Source: Georgenia muralis
Lineage (GTDB): Bacteria; Actinomycetota; Actinomycetes; Actinomycetales; Actinomycetaceae
Assembly: GCF_003814705.1 (NCBI RefSeq)
Contig: NZ_RKRA01000001.1
Location: 248,001 to 312,000, forward strand
Length of the DNA: 64,000 nt
Direction: 5' to 3'
Part shown: in pieces, positions 10,301 through 18,331 of the stretch
Layout of the letters: every line of letters starts with the position of its first letter
Numbering within the stretch: position 1 is the stretch's first letter
The notes under the pieces: model-generated
What the model saw: the letters and a program-made list of their open reading frames with translations, nothing else
Database searches by the model: none
What the model was told of the DNA's origin: nothing
Translations under genes and position numbers: made by a program

Positions 10301-11220
10301 CCGTCCTGCACGACTACACCAACGGCGCCGAGTGGACGCCGCTGATGTACCTCACGCCCGACCAGGCCAAGTTCTGGGTCTACGACTCCTCGCTCAGCGA
10401 GTTCGCGGCGATGGCCTTCGAGTACGGCTACTCGGTCGAGCGGCCCGACGCCCTCGTGCTGTGGGAGGGCCAGTTCGGCGACTTCGCCAACGGCGCCCAG
10501 ACCGTCATCGATGAGTTCATCTCCTCGTCCGAGCAGAAGTGGGGCCAGCGGTCCTCGCTCGTCCTGCTGCTGCCGCACGGCTACGAGGGGCAGGGCCCCG
10601 ACCACTCCTCCGCGCGCATCGAGCGGTACCTGCAGATGAGCGCCGAGGAGAACTGGGTGGTGGCCCAGCCGTCGACGCCGGCGAACCACTTCCACATGCT
10701 CCGGCGGCAGGCCTACGCCCGGCCGCGCAAGCCCCTCATCGTCTTCTCGCCCAAGCAGCTGCTGCGCCTCAAGGCGGCGGCCTCCCCTGTGGAGGACTTC
10801 ACCTCGGGCACCTTCCGCCCGGTCATCGGCGAGGTGGAGGAGCGGGTGCGCACGGCGGGCGAGCAGGTCGAGAAGCTCCTGCTGTGCTCCGGCCGGATCT
10901 ACTACGACCTCGCCGCGCAGCGGGTGAAGGCCGACGACTCCGGTGTCGCCATCGCCCGGCTCGAGCAGCTCTACCCGCTCGACCTCGACGCGGTGCGGTC
11001 CGAGCTCGCCGCCTTCCCCAACGCCAGGGTGGTCTGGGTGCAGGACGAGCCGGAGAACCAGGGTCCGTGGACCTTCGTCTCCGACCACCTGGCCCCCGCC
11101 CTGGACGGTCGCGCGCTCGAGGTGGTCTCGCGGCCGGCGGCCGCGTCGCCGTCGACCGGCTCGCACAAGCGTCATGTGGAGGAGAACGCCGAGCTCATGC
11201 GGCAGGCCTTCGCCCGCTGA
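7369..11220 (+). CDS. kgd: Multifunctional 2-oxoglutarate decarboxylase / dehydrogenase E1 with fused succinyltransferase domain
   Basis: A 1283-residue TCA-cycle enzyme of the actinobacterial Kgd/OdhA type. It has a short N-terminal helix segment (FGANEWLIEELYEKYK), an Ala/Pro-rich linker to about residue 150, an E2-like acyltransferase domain at about 155-400 (TYDHRIIQG around residue 371), and a thiamine-diphosphate E1 domain from about 410 to the end (GDAAFAGQG near 699, NNQIGF near 733). As in other members there is no lipoyl domain, so lipoate must come from a partner E2 protein. It decarboxylates 2-oxoglutarate, feeding succinyl-CoA production. The start is GTG, preceded by a GAAGAGGG ribosome site. 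Activity in the family is controlled by the FHA protein OdhI/GarA through the N-terminal region; no such gene is in this window. Confidence 0.95.
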   Translation: MSTQEHDISSTFGANEWLIEELYEKYKKDKRSVDPAWWDFFEDYESAGNGGDADQAPGAETGQAAPAGRTVPADPGPSAGAPSVVSPARPAPTEPGAPPRSAARSAGTPSPGARADQSVETVRDDLPPAPPVSAQPPTSAYVERTGRPSPTAESPAEDETVKLRGVAARTVQNMETSLELPVATSVRAVPAKVMVDNRIVINNHLARSRGGKVSFTHLIGFAMVEALSEMPEMNYSYAETEEGKPAVFQPAHVNFGLAIDLPKPDGTRSLVVPSVKAADTMDFAGFWGAYEDLVRKARNNKLTLEDYAGTTISLTNPGGIGTVHSIPRLMKGQGTILGVGAMDYPAEFAGASQQRLARIGVSKVLTLTSTYDHRIIQGAASGEFLKIIHTKLLGTDGFYDRVFTSLRVPYEPVRWLQDIEYDPETELGKPARIAELVHAYRSRGHFMADTDPLAYRQRRHPDLDVAAYGLTLWDLDRTFPTGGIGGTSRASLRDVLQLLRDAYCRTVGIEYMHIGDPSQRRWFQSQLETPYAKPSSEQQLQILKKLNAAEAFETFLQTKYVGQKRFSLEGAESLIPLLDVILTGAADDGLDEVGIAMAHRGRLNVLANIAGKSYGQIFSEFEGNQDPRTVQGSGDVKYHLGTVGTFTAPDGETTAVYLAANPSHLEAADGVLEGVVRAKQDRIDLGEDGFSVLPILIHGDAAFAGQGVVTETLNLSQLRGYRTGGTIHIIVNNQIGFTTGPSSSRSSYYPTDIAKGLQIPVFHVNGDDPEAVARVAELAYAYRQKFHKDVIVDLVCYRRRGHNEGDDPSMTQPVMYNLIENKRSVRKLYTESLIGRKDLTAEQAEEALKDYQRELEKAFTETREGGWTPPETADEQVAGLERPESQLEDAGVMVGWQTAVGPEVLERIGQAHVRPPEGFSVHPKLDKLLHRRDEMTREGGIDWGFGEILAFGSLVMEGTPVRLSGQDSRRGTFTQRHAVLHDYTNGAEWTPLMYLTPDQAKFWVYDSSLSEFAAMAFEYGYSVERPDALVLWEGQFGDFANGAQTVIDEFISSSEQKWGQRSSLVLLLPHGYEGQGPDHSSARIERYLQMSAEENWVVAQPSTPANHFHMLRRQAYARPRKPLIVFSPKQLLRLKAAASPVEDFTSGTFRPVIGEVEERVRTAGEQVEKLLLCSGRIYYDLAAQRVKADDSGVAIARLEQLYPLDLDAVRSELAAFPNARVVWVQDEPENQGPWTFVSDHLAPALDGRALEVVSRPAAASPSTGSHKRHVEENAELMRQAFAR

Positions 11221-11225
11221 GCACC

Positions 11226-11263
11226 GCCGACGGGCCGGGACCTCGAGGTCCCGGCCCGTCGGC
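11226..11263 (+). terminator. Terminator hairpin after kgd
   Basis: A perfect 38-base palindrome starting five bases after the kgd stop; the arms GCCGACGGGCCGGGACCT and its complement meet at a CG centre. It is the longest perfect stem in the window. There is no T-tract. Confidence 0.75.
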
Positions 11264-11340
11264 GCTCCCGCGCGTGCTGCGGGGCGTGCGCGGCTCCACC
11301 GGGCAGGATGGGGACACCGAAGCATCACGGGAGGAGCACG

Positions 11341-11937
11341 GTGGGCGAGGGACAGCTGCGGATCTGCGTCATCGGGGACGAGCTCACGGCGGGCACCGGC
11401 GACGCCCGGGGCCTGGGCTGGGTCGGCCGGGTGATGGCGCGCACGACGACGGAGGAGCCGGCCTTCGTGGCCCAGCTCGCCGTCCCGGGCGAGTCCAGCA
11501 CCGCCCTGTCGGCGCGCTGGGAGACCGAGTGCCGTCGCCGCTTCGGCGCCCACACCGACAACCGGCTCGTCATCGGCCTGGGCTCCACCGACCTCGACGA
11601 GGGCCTCTCGCTGGCGCGGTCCCGGCTCAACCTCGCGAACATCCTCGACGGCGCCGCCGCGTCGCGGGTGAGCTGCTTCGTCGTGGGGCCCCCGCCGCGC
11701 CCCGCGGCCGACCCGGAGGCGCTGGCCGCGCTGTCGCAGGCGTACGCCGACGTCTGCCAGCGCCGCCACGTGCCCTACGCGGAGACCTTCGAACCCCTGC
11801 GGACCCACGAGCAGTGGCACGCGGACGTCGCCGCGGGCGACGGCACGCACCCGGGGCAGGCCGGCTACGGGCTCCTCGCCTGGCTCGTGCTGCACTCGGG
11901 CTGGCACGACTGGCTGGGCGCCGAGCCGGCCTCCTGA
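11341..11937 (+). CDS. GDSL/SGNH-hydrolase-like protein lacking the block I serine
   Basis: A 198-residue protein with the SGNH-hydrolase outline. Block I reads VIGDELTAGTGD, where the usual GDSL nucleophile serine is replaced by glutamate. Block V is kept as DGTHPGQAGY, with the Asp and His of the triad. No signal peptide is seen, so it is probably cytoplasmic. The GTG at 11341 follows GGGAGGAG at good spacing; the ATG at 11308 has no ribosome site. Without the serine, ordinary esterase chemistry is unlikely. It may be a binding protein or use another nucleophile; the true substrate is unknown. It stands alone between the kgd terminator and moaA. Confidence 0.75.
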   Translation: MGEGQLRICVIGDELTAGTGDARGLGWVGRVMARTTTEEPAFVAQLAVPGESSTALSARWETECRRRFGAHTDNRLVIGLGSTDLDEGLSLARSRLNLANILDGAAASRVSCFVVGPPPRPAADPEALAALSQAYADVCQRRHVPYAETFEPLRTHEQWHADVAAGDGTHPGQAGYGLLAWLVLHSGWHDWLGAEPAS

Positions 11938-12063
11938 CCTCCCCCGCCGGACGGCTGTCCCGGGCCGCGGCGCCCGGGTCGGGTGCGCGGGCAGGGTGCG
12001 CGCCGAGACCTCACCCGACGCTCCACCGCCGAGGTCCCACCGGGCAGTCGTTACAGTGGTGGG

Positions 12064-13167
12064 ATGTCGGTCGAGCTCGGTATGCCCGGCGCCCGCGCAG
12101 TGCGCGACGCGGGCGCGCGTGACGCCGCGTCGCCGGACCGACCGGAGACACCCGCGCTGGTGGACCGCTTCGGCCGGGTCGCCCAGGACCTGCGCGTCTC
12201 GCTCACCGACCGGTGCAACCTGCGCTGTGAGTACTGCATGCCGGCCGAGGGCTTCGACTGGCTGCCGCCCCGCGAGGTCCTCTCCGACGACGAGGTGATC
12301 CATCTCATCCGGGTCGCCGTCCAGCGGCTCGGCGTGCGGGAGGTCCGCTTCACCGGCGGGGAGCCGCTCCTGCGCAAGGGTCTGGAGCGGATCGTGGCGG
12401 CGACGACGGCCCTGCGCACCGTGGACGGCGCCGTGCCCGAGACCTCGCTGACGACCAACGGGCTGGGCCTGGACCGCAGGGCCGCAGGGCTCGCCGCTGC
12501 CGGGCTCCGCCGGGTCAACGTCTCCCTGGACTCCCTCGACCGGCAGGCCTACGCCACGCTCACCCGTCGGGACCGGCTCCCCGACGTCCTGGCGGGGATC
12601 GACGCCGCCGAGGCCGCCGGCATGACACCGGTGAAGATCAACGCCGTGCTCATGCGCGGGGTGAACGACACCGAGGCGCCCGAGCTGCTCGCCTACGCCC
12701 TGCGCCGCGGGTTCGAGCTCCGCTTCATCGAGCAGATGCCGCTGGGCCCGCCGGAGCGCTGGGTGCGCGGGGAGATGATCACGGCGGCGCAGATCCTCGC
12801 CGCCCTCGGCGAGCGCTTCGAGCTCACGCCCACCGACGCCGCCGAGCGTGGTGCCGCACCGGCGGAGCGGTTCCGCGTCGCTCCCTCCGGCGACCTGCCC
12901 GGCGGCTCCGTGGGCATCATCGCCTCGGTGACCCAGCCGTTCTGCGGCGCCTGCGACCGCACCCGGCTGACCGCCGACGGGCAGGTGCGCACCTGCCTCT
13001 TCTCGCGCACCGAGACCGACCTGCGCGGCCTGGTCCGCGGCGGGGCGGACGACGAGCAGATCGCCGCGGCCTGGCGCACCGCGATGTGGGGCAAGCTCGC
13101 GGGCCACGGCATCGACGACCCCGGCTTCCTGCAGCCCCAGCGGCCCATGAGCGCGATCGGAGGCTGA
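12064..13167 (+). CDS. moaA: GTP 3',8-cyclase MoaA
   Basis: A 367-residue radical-SAM enzyme for the first step of molybdenum cofactor synthesis, the rearrangement of GTP. The N-terminal cluster motif is CNLRCEYC within DRCNLRCEYCMPAEG. The C-terminal second cluster has CGACDRTRLTADG plus a downstream Cys in VRTCLFS. The protein ends in the conserved Gly-Gly (AIGG) needed for activity in the family. The ATG at 12064 is chosen; 12082 is a possible later start. moaD follows after one base, so the two are cotranscribed. The molybdoenzyme genes downstream give the cofactor its obvious client. Confidence 0.95.
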   Translation: MSVELGMPGARAVRDAGARDAASPDRPETPALVDRFGRVAQDLRVSLTDRCNLRCEYCMPAEGFDWLPPREVLSDDEVIHLIRVAVQRLGVREVRFTGGEPLLRKGLERIVAATTALRTVDGAVPETSLTTNGLGLDRRAAGLAAAGLRRVNVSLDSLDRQAYATLTRRDRLPDVLAGIDAAEAAGMTPVKINAVLMRGVNDTEAPELLAYALRRGFELRFIEQMPLGPPERWVRGEMITAAQILAALGERFELTPTDAAERGAAPAERFRVAPSGDLPGGSVGIIASVTQPFCGACDRTRLTADGQVRTCLFSRTETDLRGLVRGGADDEQIAAAWRTAMWGKLAGHGIDDPGFLQPQRPMSAIGG

Positions 13168-13168
13168 C

Positions 13169-13456
13169 GTGACTGCCGCGACCACCACCACCCTCACCGT
13201 CCACCTGCGGTACTTCGCCGCCGCCGCCGAGGCGGCCGGCGTCGCCGCCGAGGACCTCACGCTCCCCGCGGCTGCCACCGCCGCCGACCTCGCCGACCTG
13301 CTCGCCGTCCGGCACGGGTCCGAGCTGGGCCGGATCCTGGGCATCTCCAGCCTCCTCGTCGACGACGTCGTCCGCGAGGAGCTCGACGGGCCGCTCGCCG
13401 CCGGTGACCGCCCGGTCGTGCGCGTGGACGTCCTGCCGCCGTTCGCCGGCGGCTGA
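13169..13456 (+). CDS. moaD: Molybdopterin synthase small subunit MoaD
   Basis: A 95-residue ubiquitin-fold protein that carries sulfur as a C-terminal thiocarboxylate to molybdopterin synthase. It shows the family's beta-grasp start (LTVHLRYFAAAAEAAG) and the required Gly-Gly end (VLPPFAGG). The GTG start lies one base after the moaA stop, so translation is coupled. Its partner MoaE is encoded at 17864-18331 on the other strand, across the dms genes. Confidence 0.92.
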   Translation: MTAATTTTLTVHLRYFAAAAEAAGVAAEDLTLPAAATAADLADLLAVRHGSELGRILGISSLLVDDVVREELDGPLAAGDRPVVRVDVLPPFAGG

Positions 13457-13780
13457 CGGAGCCGCTCCCCGCTCGTCCGGCACACCGCGCGACGGCGCGG
13501 TCGGTTTCCGTCGTCATGCCGCCGGGCGCCGGTGGACCGGGACGCGACCACCCGCGGGGACGCGGTCCGGCCACCCGTTGCGGCGACCTTCAGCCCAGCT
13601 CGGCGGCCGGCAGCCCACCTCGCCGGCCGGCAGCCGACCTCGCCGAGCGCACCGCGCGCCCCGCAGCACCCCGGCGGGCCCTTCGTCCTGCGCCGACGGG
13701 GACGGTCGCCCCACGGGAGGCGTCCGGGCGTCGGGAAGCCTGGTCCCGAACCCGACCTATCCCTTCCGAGAGGACCCCTC
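13457..13780 (+). promoter_or_regulatory. moaD-dmsA intergenic region with three 20-base repeats
   Basis: 324 bases without a gene that I trust. Three imperfect direct repeats of 20 bases run head to tail at 13593-13612, 13613-13632 and 13633-13652, each of the form GCCCAxCTCGxCGGCCGGCA in the first two, and weaker in the third. The dmsA ribosome site (GAGAGGA) is at its end. I saw no FNR-like or other recognisable oxygen-sensor site. Confidence 0.4.
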
Positions 13781-16234
13781 ATGAGCGCGCCCCCCGTCCC
13801 GCCGGTGACCACCACCGTCCCGCGCCGGTCGTTCCTCAAGTGGTCGGCCGCGGCGGGGGGTGGAGCCGCGCTCGTCGGCGCGGGCGCGTACTTCGGCGGC
13901 CTGCCCGGCGTCGGTCCCGCGAGCGCCGCGACGGCGGCGAGCGGCCTGGACGTCGACCGGACGGTCTGGTCCTCCTGCAACGTCAACTGCGGGTCCCGGT
14001 GCCCCCTGCGCATGCAGGTCAAGGACGGCCGGATCGTGCGCGTGCTGCCGGACGACACCGGCGACGACGAGATCGGCACGCAGCAGATCCGGGCGTGCGT
14101 CCGGGGCCGCTCGATGCGCCACCGCATCTACAACCCCGACCGGCTCAAGACGCCGATGCGGCGCCGGCCGGGGACCCGCCGCGGCGGCGGCGAGTGGGAG
14201 GAGATCTCCTGGGAGGAGGCCTACGACGAGATCGCCTCGACGATCCAACGGCTCGTCAAGGACTACGGGAACGAGTCGATCTACCTCAACTACGGGACCG
14301 GCACCCTGGGCGGCACGATCACCCGGAGCTGGCCGCCCTCGCAGACACCGATCGCCCGGCTCATGAACTGCGTGGGCGGGTACCTCAACCACTACGGCGA
14401 CTACAGCGCGGCGAACATCGAGCAGGCTGCGCCCTACACGTTCGGCTCGTGGATCGGGTCGAACTCGTTCGACGACGCGAGGAACTCCCGGCTGCAGGTG
14501 CTGTTCGGCAACAACCCGCTCGAGACCCGCATGAGCGGCGGCGGGGAGACCTTCGTGACCCAGCGCACCCGCCAGGACAACGGCCAGCGGGTCATCGTCA
14601 TCGACCCGCGCTACACCGACTCGGCCGTGTCGTTGGCCGACGAGTGGGTGCCCATCCGACCCGGGACCGACGCCGCCCTCGTGGCCGGCATGGCCCACGT
14701 GATGATCAGCGAGGACCTGCACGACCAGGACTTCCTCGACACCTACTGCGTCGGCTTCGACGAGGAGCACCTCCCCGAGGGCATCCCCGCGGGGAGCTCC
14801 TACCGTTCGTACATCCTCGGCGACGGGCCCGACGGCACCGAGAAGACGCCCGCGTGGGCCGCCCGGATCACCGGCATCCCCGCCTCGACGATCGTCCGCC
14901 TCGCGCGGGAGATCGCCACCTCGGGGCCGGTGCACATCACGCAGGGCTGGGGTCCGCAGCGCCACGCGAACGGCGAGAACCAGGCGCGGTCGATCTTCGT
15001 GCTCGCCGCGATGACGGGCAGCATCGGCGTCCCCGGGGGCGGGACCGGTGAGCGCGAGGGCTCCTACGGCCTGCCGATGGCCAACCCCTTCGCGACGACC
15101 AACCCCGTCGAGACCGCCATCTCGGTCTTCGGCTGGACCGACGCCATCGAGCGAGGTCCCGAGATGACCGCACTCGCGGACGGCGTCGTGGGCAAGGATC
15201 GTCTCGACGTCCCGATCAAGATGATCTGGCAGTACGCCGGCAACGCGCTCGTGAACCAGCACGCCGACATCAACCGCACGGTCAGGCTGCTCGAGGACGA
15301 CACCAAGTGCGAGCTCATCGTCGTCATCGACAACCAGATGACCGTCTCGGCCCGCTACGCCGACATCCTCCTGCCGGACGTGTCCAACGCCGAGCAGCTC
15401 GACGTCGTCCAGCAGGGCAGCGCCGGGAACATGGGGTACGCGATCGTCGCCGACCAGGTGATCCACCCGCTGTTCGACTGCCGGACCGTCTACGAGATGT
15501 GCAGCCAGATCGCCGCCCGGCTCGGTGTGGAGAAGGAGTTCACCGAGGGCAGGACCCAGGAGGACTGGGTCCGTCAGGTCGTCGAGGACTCGCGCGAGGC
15601 GGTCCCTGGTCTGCCGTCGTTCGACGAGCTTCGCGAGATGGGTGTGTGGAAGGTCAAGGGCGAGAGCTACATCGGCCTCAAGGACTTCCGCGACGACCCC
15701 GTGGCGAACCCGCTGACCACGCCGTCGGGGAAGATCGAGATCTTCTCCGACCGGCTGTGGGAGATGGCGAAAACCTGGGAGCTGCCGGAGGGTGACGTCA
15801 TCACGGCGCTGCCGGAGTACGTCGCGACCTGGGAGGGCGCCGAGGAGGCACGCACGAACGCCAAGCACCCGCTCCAGTGCATCGGCCACCACTACAAGCA
15901 GCGGACGCACTCCTCCTACGGGAACGTGGACTGGATGCAGGAGGCCCACCCGCAGGTGGTGTGGATCAACACGGGTGACGCCGCCGACCGCGGCATCGTC
16001 AATGGTGACCTCGTGGACGTCTTCAACGACCGCGGCCGGATCCGGCTCCCCGCCAGGGTCACCGCCCGCATCGCCCCCGGCGTCGTGTCCGTCCCGCAGG
16101 GCGCCTGGTACACCCCGGACGCCCAGGGCGTCGACGTCGGGGGGTCGGTCAACACGTTGACCTCGTGGCACCCGACCGCCATCGCCAAGGGCAACGCCCA
16201 GCACACCACGCTCGTCGAGATCGTCAAGGCCTGA
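13781..16234 (+). CDS. dmsA: DMSO/TMAO reductase-type molybdoenzyme, catalytic subunit DmsA
   Basis: An 817-residue molybdopterin oxidoreductase. A Tat signal is present (VPRRSFLKW then AAAGGGAALVGAGAYF), so the folded enzyme is exported. The N-terminal cluster motif reads CNVNCGSRC (C-x3-C-x3-C) with a later Cys in RACVRGRSM. The segment GGYLNHYGDYSAAN matches the DmsA motif whose serine (here about residue 209) ligates molybdenum, which argues for DMSO/TMAO reductase rather than formate dehydrogenase or nitrate reductase. No in-frame TGA suggests selenocysteine. The ATG at 13781 has GAGAGGA upstream; longer openings lack this. It heads dmsABC, which would pass quinol electrons to an S- or N-oxide as an anaerobic acceptor. 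The exact substrate cannot be told from sequence. Confidence 0.93.
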   Translation: MSAPPVPPVTTTVPRRSFLKWSAAAGGGAALVGAGAYFGGLPGVGPASAATAASGLDVDRTVWSSCNVNCGSRCPLRMQVKDGRIVRVLPDDTGDDEIGTQQIRACVRGRSMRHRIYNPDRLKTPMRRRPGTRRGGGEWEEISWEEAYDEIASTIQRLVKDYGNESIYLNYGTGTLGGTITRSWPPSQTPIARLMNCVGGYLNHYGDYSAANIEQAAPYTFGSWIGSNSFDDARNSRLQVLFGNNPLETRMSGGGETFVTQRTRQDNGQRVIVIDPRYTDSAVSLADEWVPIRPGTDAALVAGMAHVMISEDLHDQDFLDTYCVGFDEEHLPEGIPAGSSYRSYILGDGPDGTEKTPAWAARITGIPASTIVRLAREIATSGPVHITQGWGPQRHANGENQARSIFVLAAMTGSIGVPGGGTGEREGSYGLPMANPFATTNPVETAISVFGWTDAIERGPEMTALADGVVGKDRLDVPIKMIWQYAGNALVNQHADINRTVRLLEDDTKCELIVVIDNQMTVSARYADILLPDVSNAEQLDVVQQGSAGNMGYAIVADQVIHPLFDCRTVYEMCSQIAARLGVEKEFTEGRTQEDWVRQVVEDSREAVPGLPSFDELREMGVWKVKGESYIGLKDFRDDPVANPLTTPSGKIEIFSDRLWEMAKTWELPEGDVITALPEYVATWEGAEEARTNAKHPLQCIGHHYKQRTHSSYGNVDWMQEAHPQVVWINTGDAADRGIVNGDLVDVFNDRGRIRLPARVTARIAPGVVSVPQGAWYTPDAQGVDVGGSVNTLTSWHPTAIAKGNAQHTTLVEIVKA

Positions 16235-16248
16235 GGAAGGAGATCATC

Positions 16249-16866
16249 ATGGCAACCCAGCTCGGTTTCCTCTTCGACCAGACGCTGTGCACCGGCTGCA
16301 AGGCTTGCCAGGTCGCGTGCAAGGACAAGAACGACCTACCGGTCGGCGTCACCTGGCGCCGCGTCGCGGAGTACTCCGGCGGCACCTGGCAGCAGGACGG
16401 GGACACGTTCGTCCCCAACGTCTTCGCGTACTACACCTCGATCTCGTGCAACCACTGCGAGAACCCCGTGTGCGTGCAGGTCTGCCCCACCACCGCGATG
16501 CACAAGGACGAGAACGGCATCGTCACCGTCGACGAGGACAAGTGCGTCGGGTGCCGCTACTGCGAGTGGGCGTGCCCCTACTCGGCGCCGCAGTTCAACC
16601 CCGCGACCGGGCACATGTCCAAGTGCGACATGTGCGCCGACTACCGCGCGGAGGGTCAGGACCCGGCGTGCGTCGCGGCCTGCCCGTCCCGGGCCCTGGC
16701 CTGGGGCCCGATCGACGAGCTGCGCGCGGAGCACGGCACGCTCGCCGGCGTCGAGCCCCTGCCCGACCCGTCGATCACCCGCCCCAACCTCGTCATCACC
16801 CCGCACCGCGACGCCCAGCCCAGCGGGGCCGGCACCGGCGCCCTGGCCAACCCCGAGGAGCTGTGA
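16249..16866 (+). CDS. dmsB: DmsB-type electron-transfer subunit with four [4Fe-4S] clusters
   Basis: A 205-residue ferredoxin-like subunit. Four cysteine groups are visible in order: CTGCKACQVACKDKN, CNHCENPVCVQVCP, CVGCRYCEWACP and CDMCADY followed by CVAACP. This is the DmsB pattern, carrying electrons from the membrane subunit to DmsA. It has no signal of its own and should be exported bound to DmsA. The ATG at 16249 follows GGAAGGAG. The dmsA stop is 14 bases upstream and the dmsC GTG is one base after its stop, so the three genes form an operon. Confidence 0.95.
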   Translation: MATQLGFLFDQTLCTGCKACQVACKDKNDLPVGVTWRRVAEYSGGTWQQDGDTFVPNVFAYYTSISCNHCENPVCVQVCPTTAMHKDENGIVTVDEDKCVGCRYCEWACPYSAPQFNPATGHMSKCDMCADYRAEGQDPACVAACPSRALAWGPIDELRAEHGTLAGVEPLPDPSITRPNLVITPHRDAQPSGAGTGALANPEEL

Positions 16867-16867
16867 C

Positions 16868-17787
16868 GTGAACACCCACGAGCTGCCCATGATGGTCTTC
16901 ACCTCTTCGCCCAGATGAGCGTGGGCGCCTTCGTCGTCCTCGGCGTCGTCCAGCTGGTCGCCGCCCGCCGGTACGGCCGTGAGGCCGTCGACACGATCAC
17001 CGACCCCGTCCTCTACGCCATCGGACCGGTGATGGTCCTCGGGCTCGTCGCGTCCATGTTCCACATGAACGACGTCGGCAACACGCTCAACGTGCTGCGG
17101 CACGTCGCCACCTCGTGGCTCAGCCGGGAGATCCTCTTCGGCGCGGGCTTCGCGGCCCTGGGGTTCCTCTTCGCCGCGGCGCAGTGGTTCCGCTGGGGCA
17201 CCTCCCGCCAGCGTCAGGGCCTCGCGGCGCTCACCGCCCTCGTGGGCCTGGTGCTGGTGTGGTCGATGTCGATGATCTACTACTCGCTCGTCGCCGTCCC
17301 GGCGTGGCACTCCTGGACCACCCCGGCGCAGTTCTTCACGACGGCCCTGCTCCTCGGGGCGCTGGCCGTCGGCGCCGCGCTCATGGCCACGCTCATGGTC
17401 CGACGCCGCCGAGGCGGGGCGACCACGGCCGACCTCGCCGACAGCTCCCTCGTCGCCGGCACCCTCAAGGGCATCGGGATCGCCGCCGTCGTCCTGCTCG
17501 GGGCGGAGTTCCTCATCATCCCGCTGCACATCGCCAACCTCGCCGGAGCCGGCGGGGCGGCAGCCACCTCGGCCGAGGTGTTCACCGGTGCGTGGTTCGT
17601 CGCTCGCCTCGTGCTGGTCTTCCTCGGGGCCGGCCTGCTGGCGGTCCTGCTCTTCCGCTACGCCTCCCCCGACGCCCGGCCGCGCACGCTGGCGGTCCTG
17701 GCCACCGCCGCGTTCGCGCTCGTGCTCGCCGGCGAGCTCATCGGCCGGTCCCAGTTCTACGACTCCATGACCCGCATCGGCATGTAG
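16868..17787 (+). CDS. dmsC: DmsC-type membrane anchor subunit, frameshifted near the N-terminus
   Basis: Membrane anchor that oxidises quinol and docks DmsAB. Translation from the GTG at 16868 gives VNTHELPMMVFT, the typical DmsC opening, but the frame hits TGA at 16916. From 16903 the next frame continues naturally as LFAQMSVGAFVVLG and stays open to 17787 through about eight hydrophobic segments. Restoring one C in ACCTC (16901-16905) joins both parts exactly. The ATG at 16915 would give a 290-residue protein lacking the first dozen or so residues of helix 1. No slippery heptamer is seen, so this is either a sequencing error or a fresh mutation, not programmed shifting. Family identity is firm; whether the protein is made whole is not. 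Confidence 0.85.
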
Positions 17788-17793
17788 GCCAGC

Positions 17794-17832
17794 TGCACCG
17801 GGGCGCCGTGACGACGCCGGCGCCCCGGTGCA
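17794..17832. terminator. Bidirectional terminator between dmsC and moaE
   Basis: A 14-bp perfect stem, 17794-17807 with 17819-17832, and an 11-base loop, between the convergent dmsC and moaE stops. Its placement suits termination from both sides. Confidence 0.65.
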
Positions 17833-17863
17833 CGACAGGCCGCGTCGGCGTGCCCGGGCGCTG

Positions 17864-18331
17864 TCAGGCGCTGCCCGTCCACTCGTGCTCGCCGCCGTCG
17901 AAGACCTGACGCTTCCACACCGGGAGCCGCCGCTTGACCTCCTCGACCAGCTCGGCGGTGGCCGCGAACGCCTCCGCGCGGTGCGCCGCGGAGACGGCGG
18001 CCGCGAGCGCGACGTCGCCCACGCGCAGCACGCCGACCCGGTGCACGACGGCGACCGCGTCGACGGGGAACCGCCTCGCCACGTCGGCCGCGACGTCGGC
18101 CACGAGGGCCGCTGCGCTGGGGTGCGCGACGTACTCGATCTCGGTGACCGCACGACCGCCGTCGTGGTTGCGGACCACCCCGCCGAAGGTCACCACGGCC
18201 CCCGCCGCGGCGTCCTCGACGGCGTCGGCGCACTCGGCGACGGTCGTGAGACCCTCGCGCACGTCCGCCAGGGCGACGCGGTGACCGGGCTCGGTCAGGC
18301 GGTCCGGGACCGCCGCGCCGTCGGGGGTCAC
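17864..18331 (-). CDS. moaE: Molybdopterin synthase catalytic subunit MoaE
   Basis: A 155-residue protein that, with MoaD, inserts the dithiolene sulfurs of molybdopterin. Family features are GAVVTFGGVVRNHDGG, a basic AVVHRVGVLRVGD strand, and the C-terminal EEVKRRLPVWKRQVFDGG with its conserved lysines. The GTG at 18331 overlaps the stop of the upstream DUF6457 gene as GTGA. Together with moaA, moaD and the dms genes it makes a compact molybdoenzyme island; moaC, moeA and a mobA-type gene are not in the window. Confidence 0.93.
   Translation of the reverse strand: MTPDGAAVPDRLTEPGHRVALADVREGLTTVAECADAVEDAAAGAVVTFGGVVRNHDGGRAVTEIEYVAHPSAAALVADVAADVARRFPVDAVAVVHRVGVLRVGDVALAAAVSAAHRAEAFAATAELVEEVKRRLPVWKRQVFDGGEHEWTGSA

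Noticed and set aside
9598-14127. A 1509-codon open frame on the minus strand across kgd, moaA and dmsA
   Set aside because: Codon-shadow of strong plus-strand genes in G+C-rich DNA; the protein is Arg/Gly/Pro-rich without any domain.
13781-16234. DmsA as a selenocysteine-containing formate dehydrogenase
   Set aside because: No in-frame TGA, and the molybdenum-ligand region has the DmsA-type serine (GDYSAAN).
16895-16920. Programmed frameshift in dmsC
   Set aside because: No slippery heptamer or homopolymer at the join; error or mutation is simpler.
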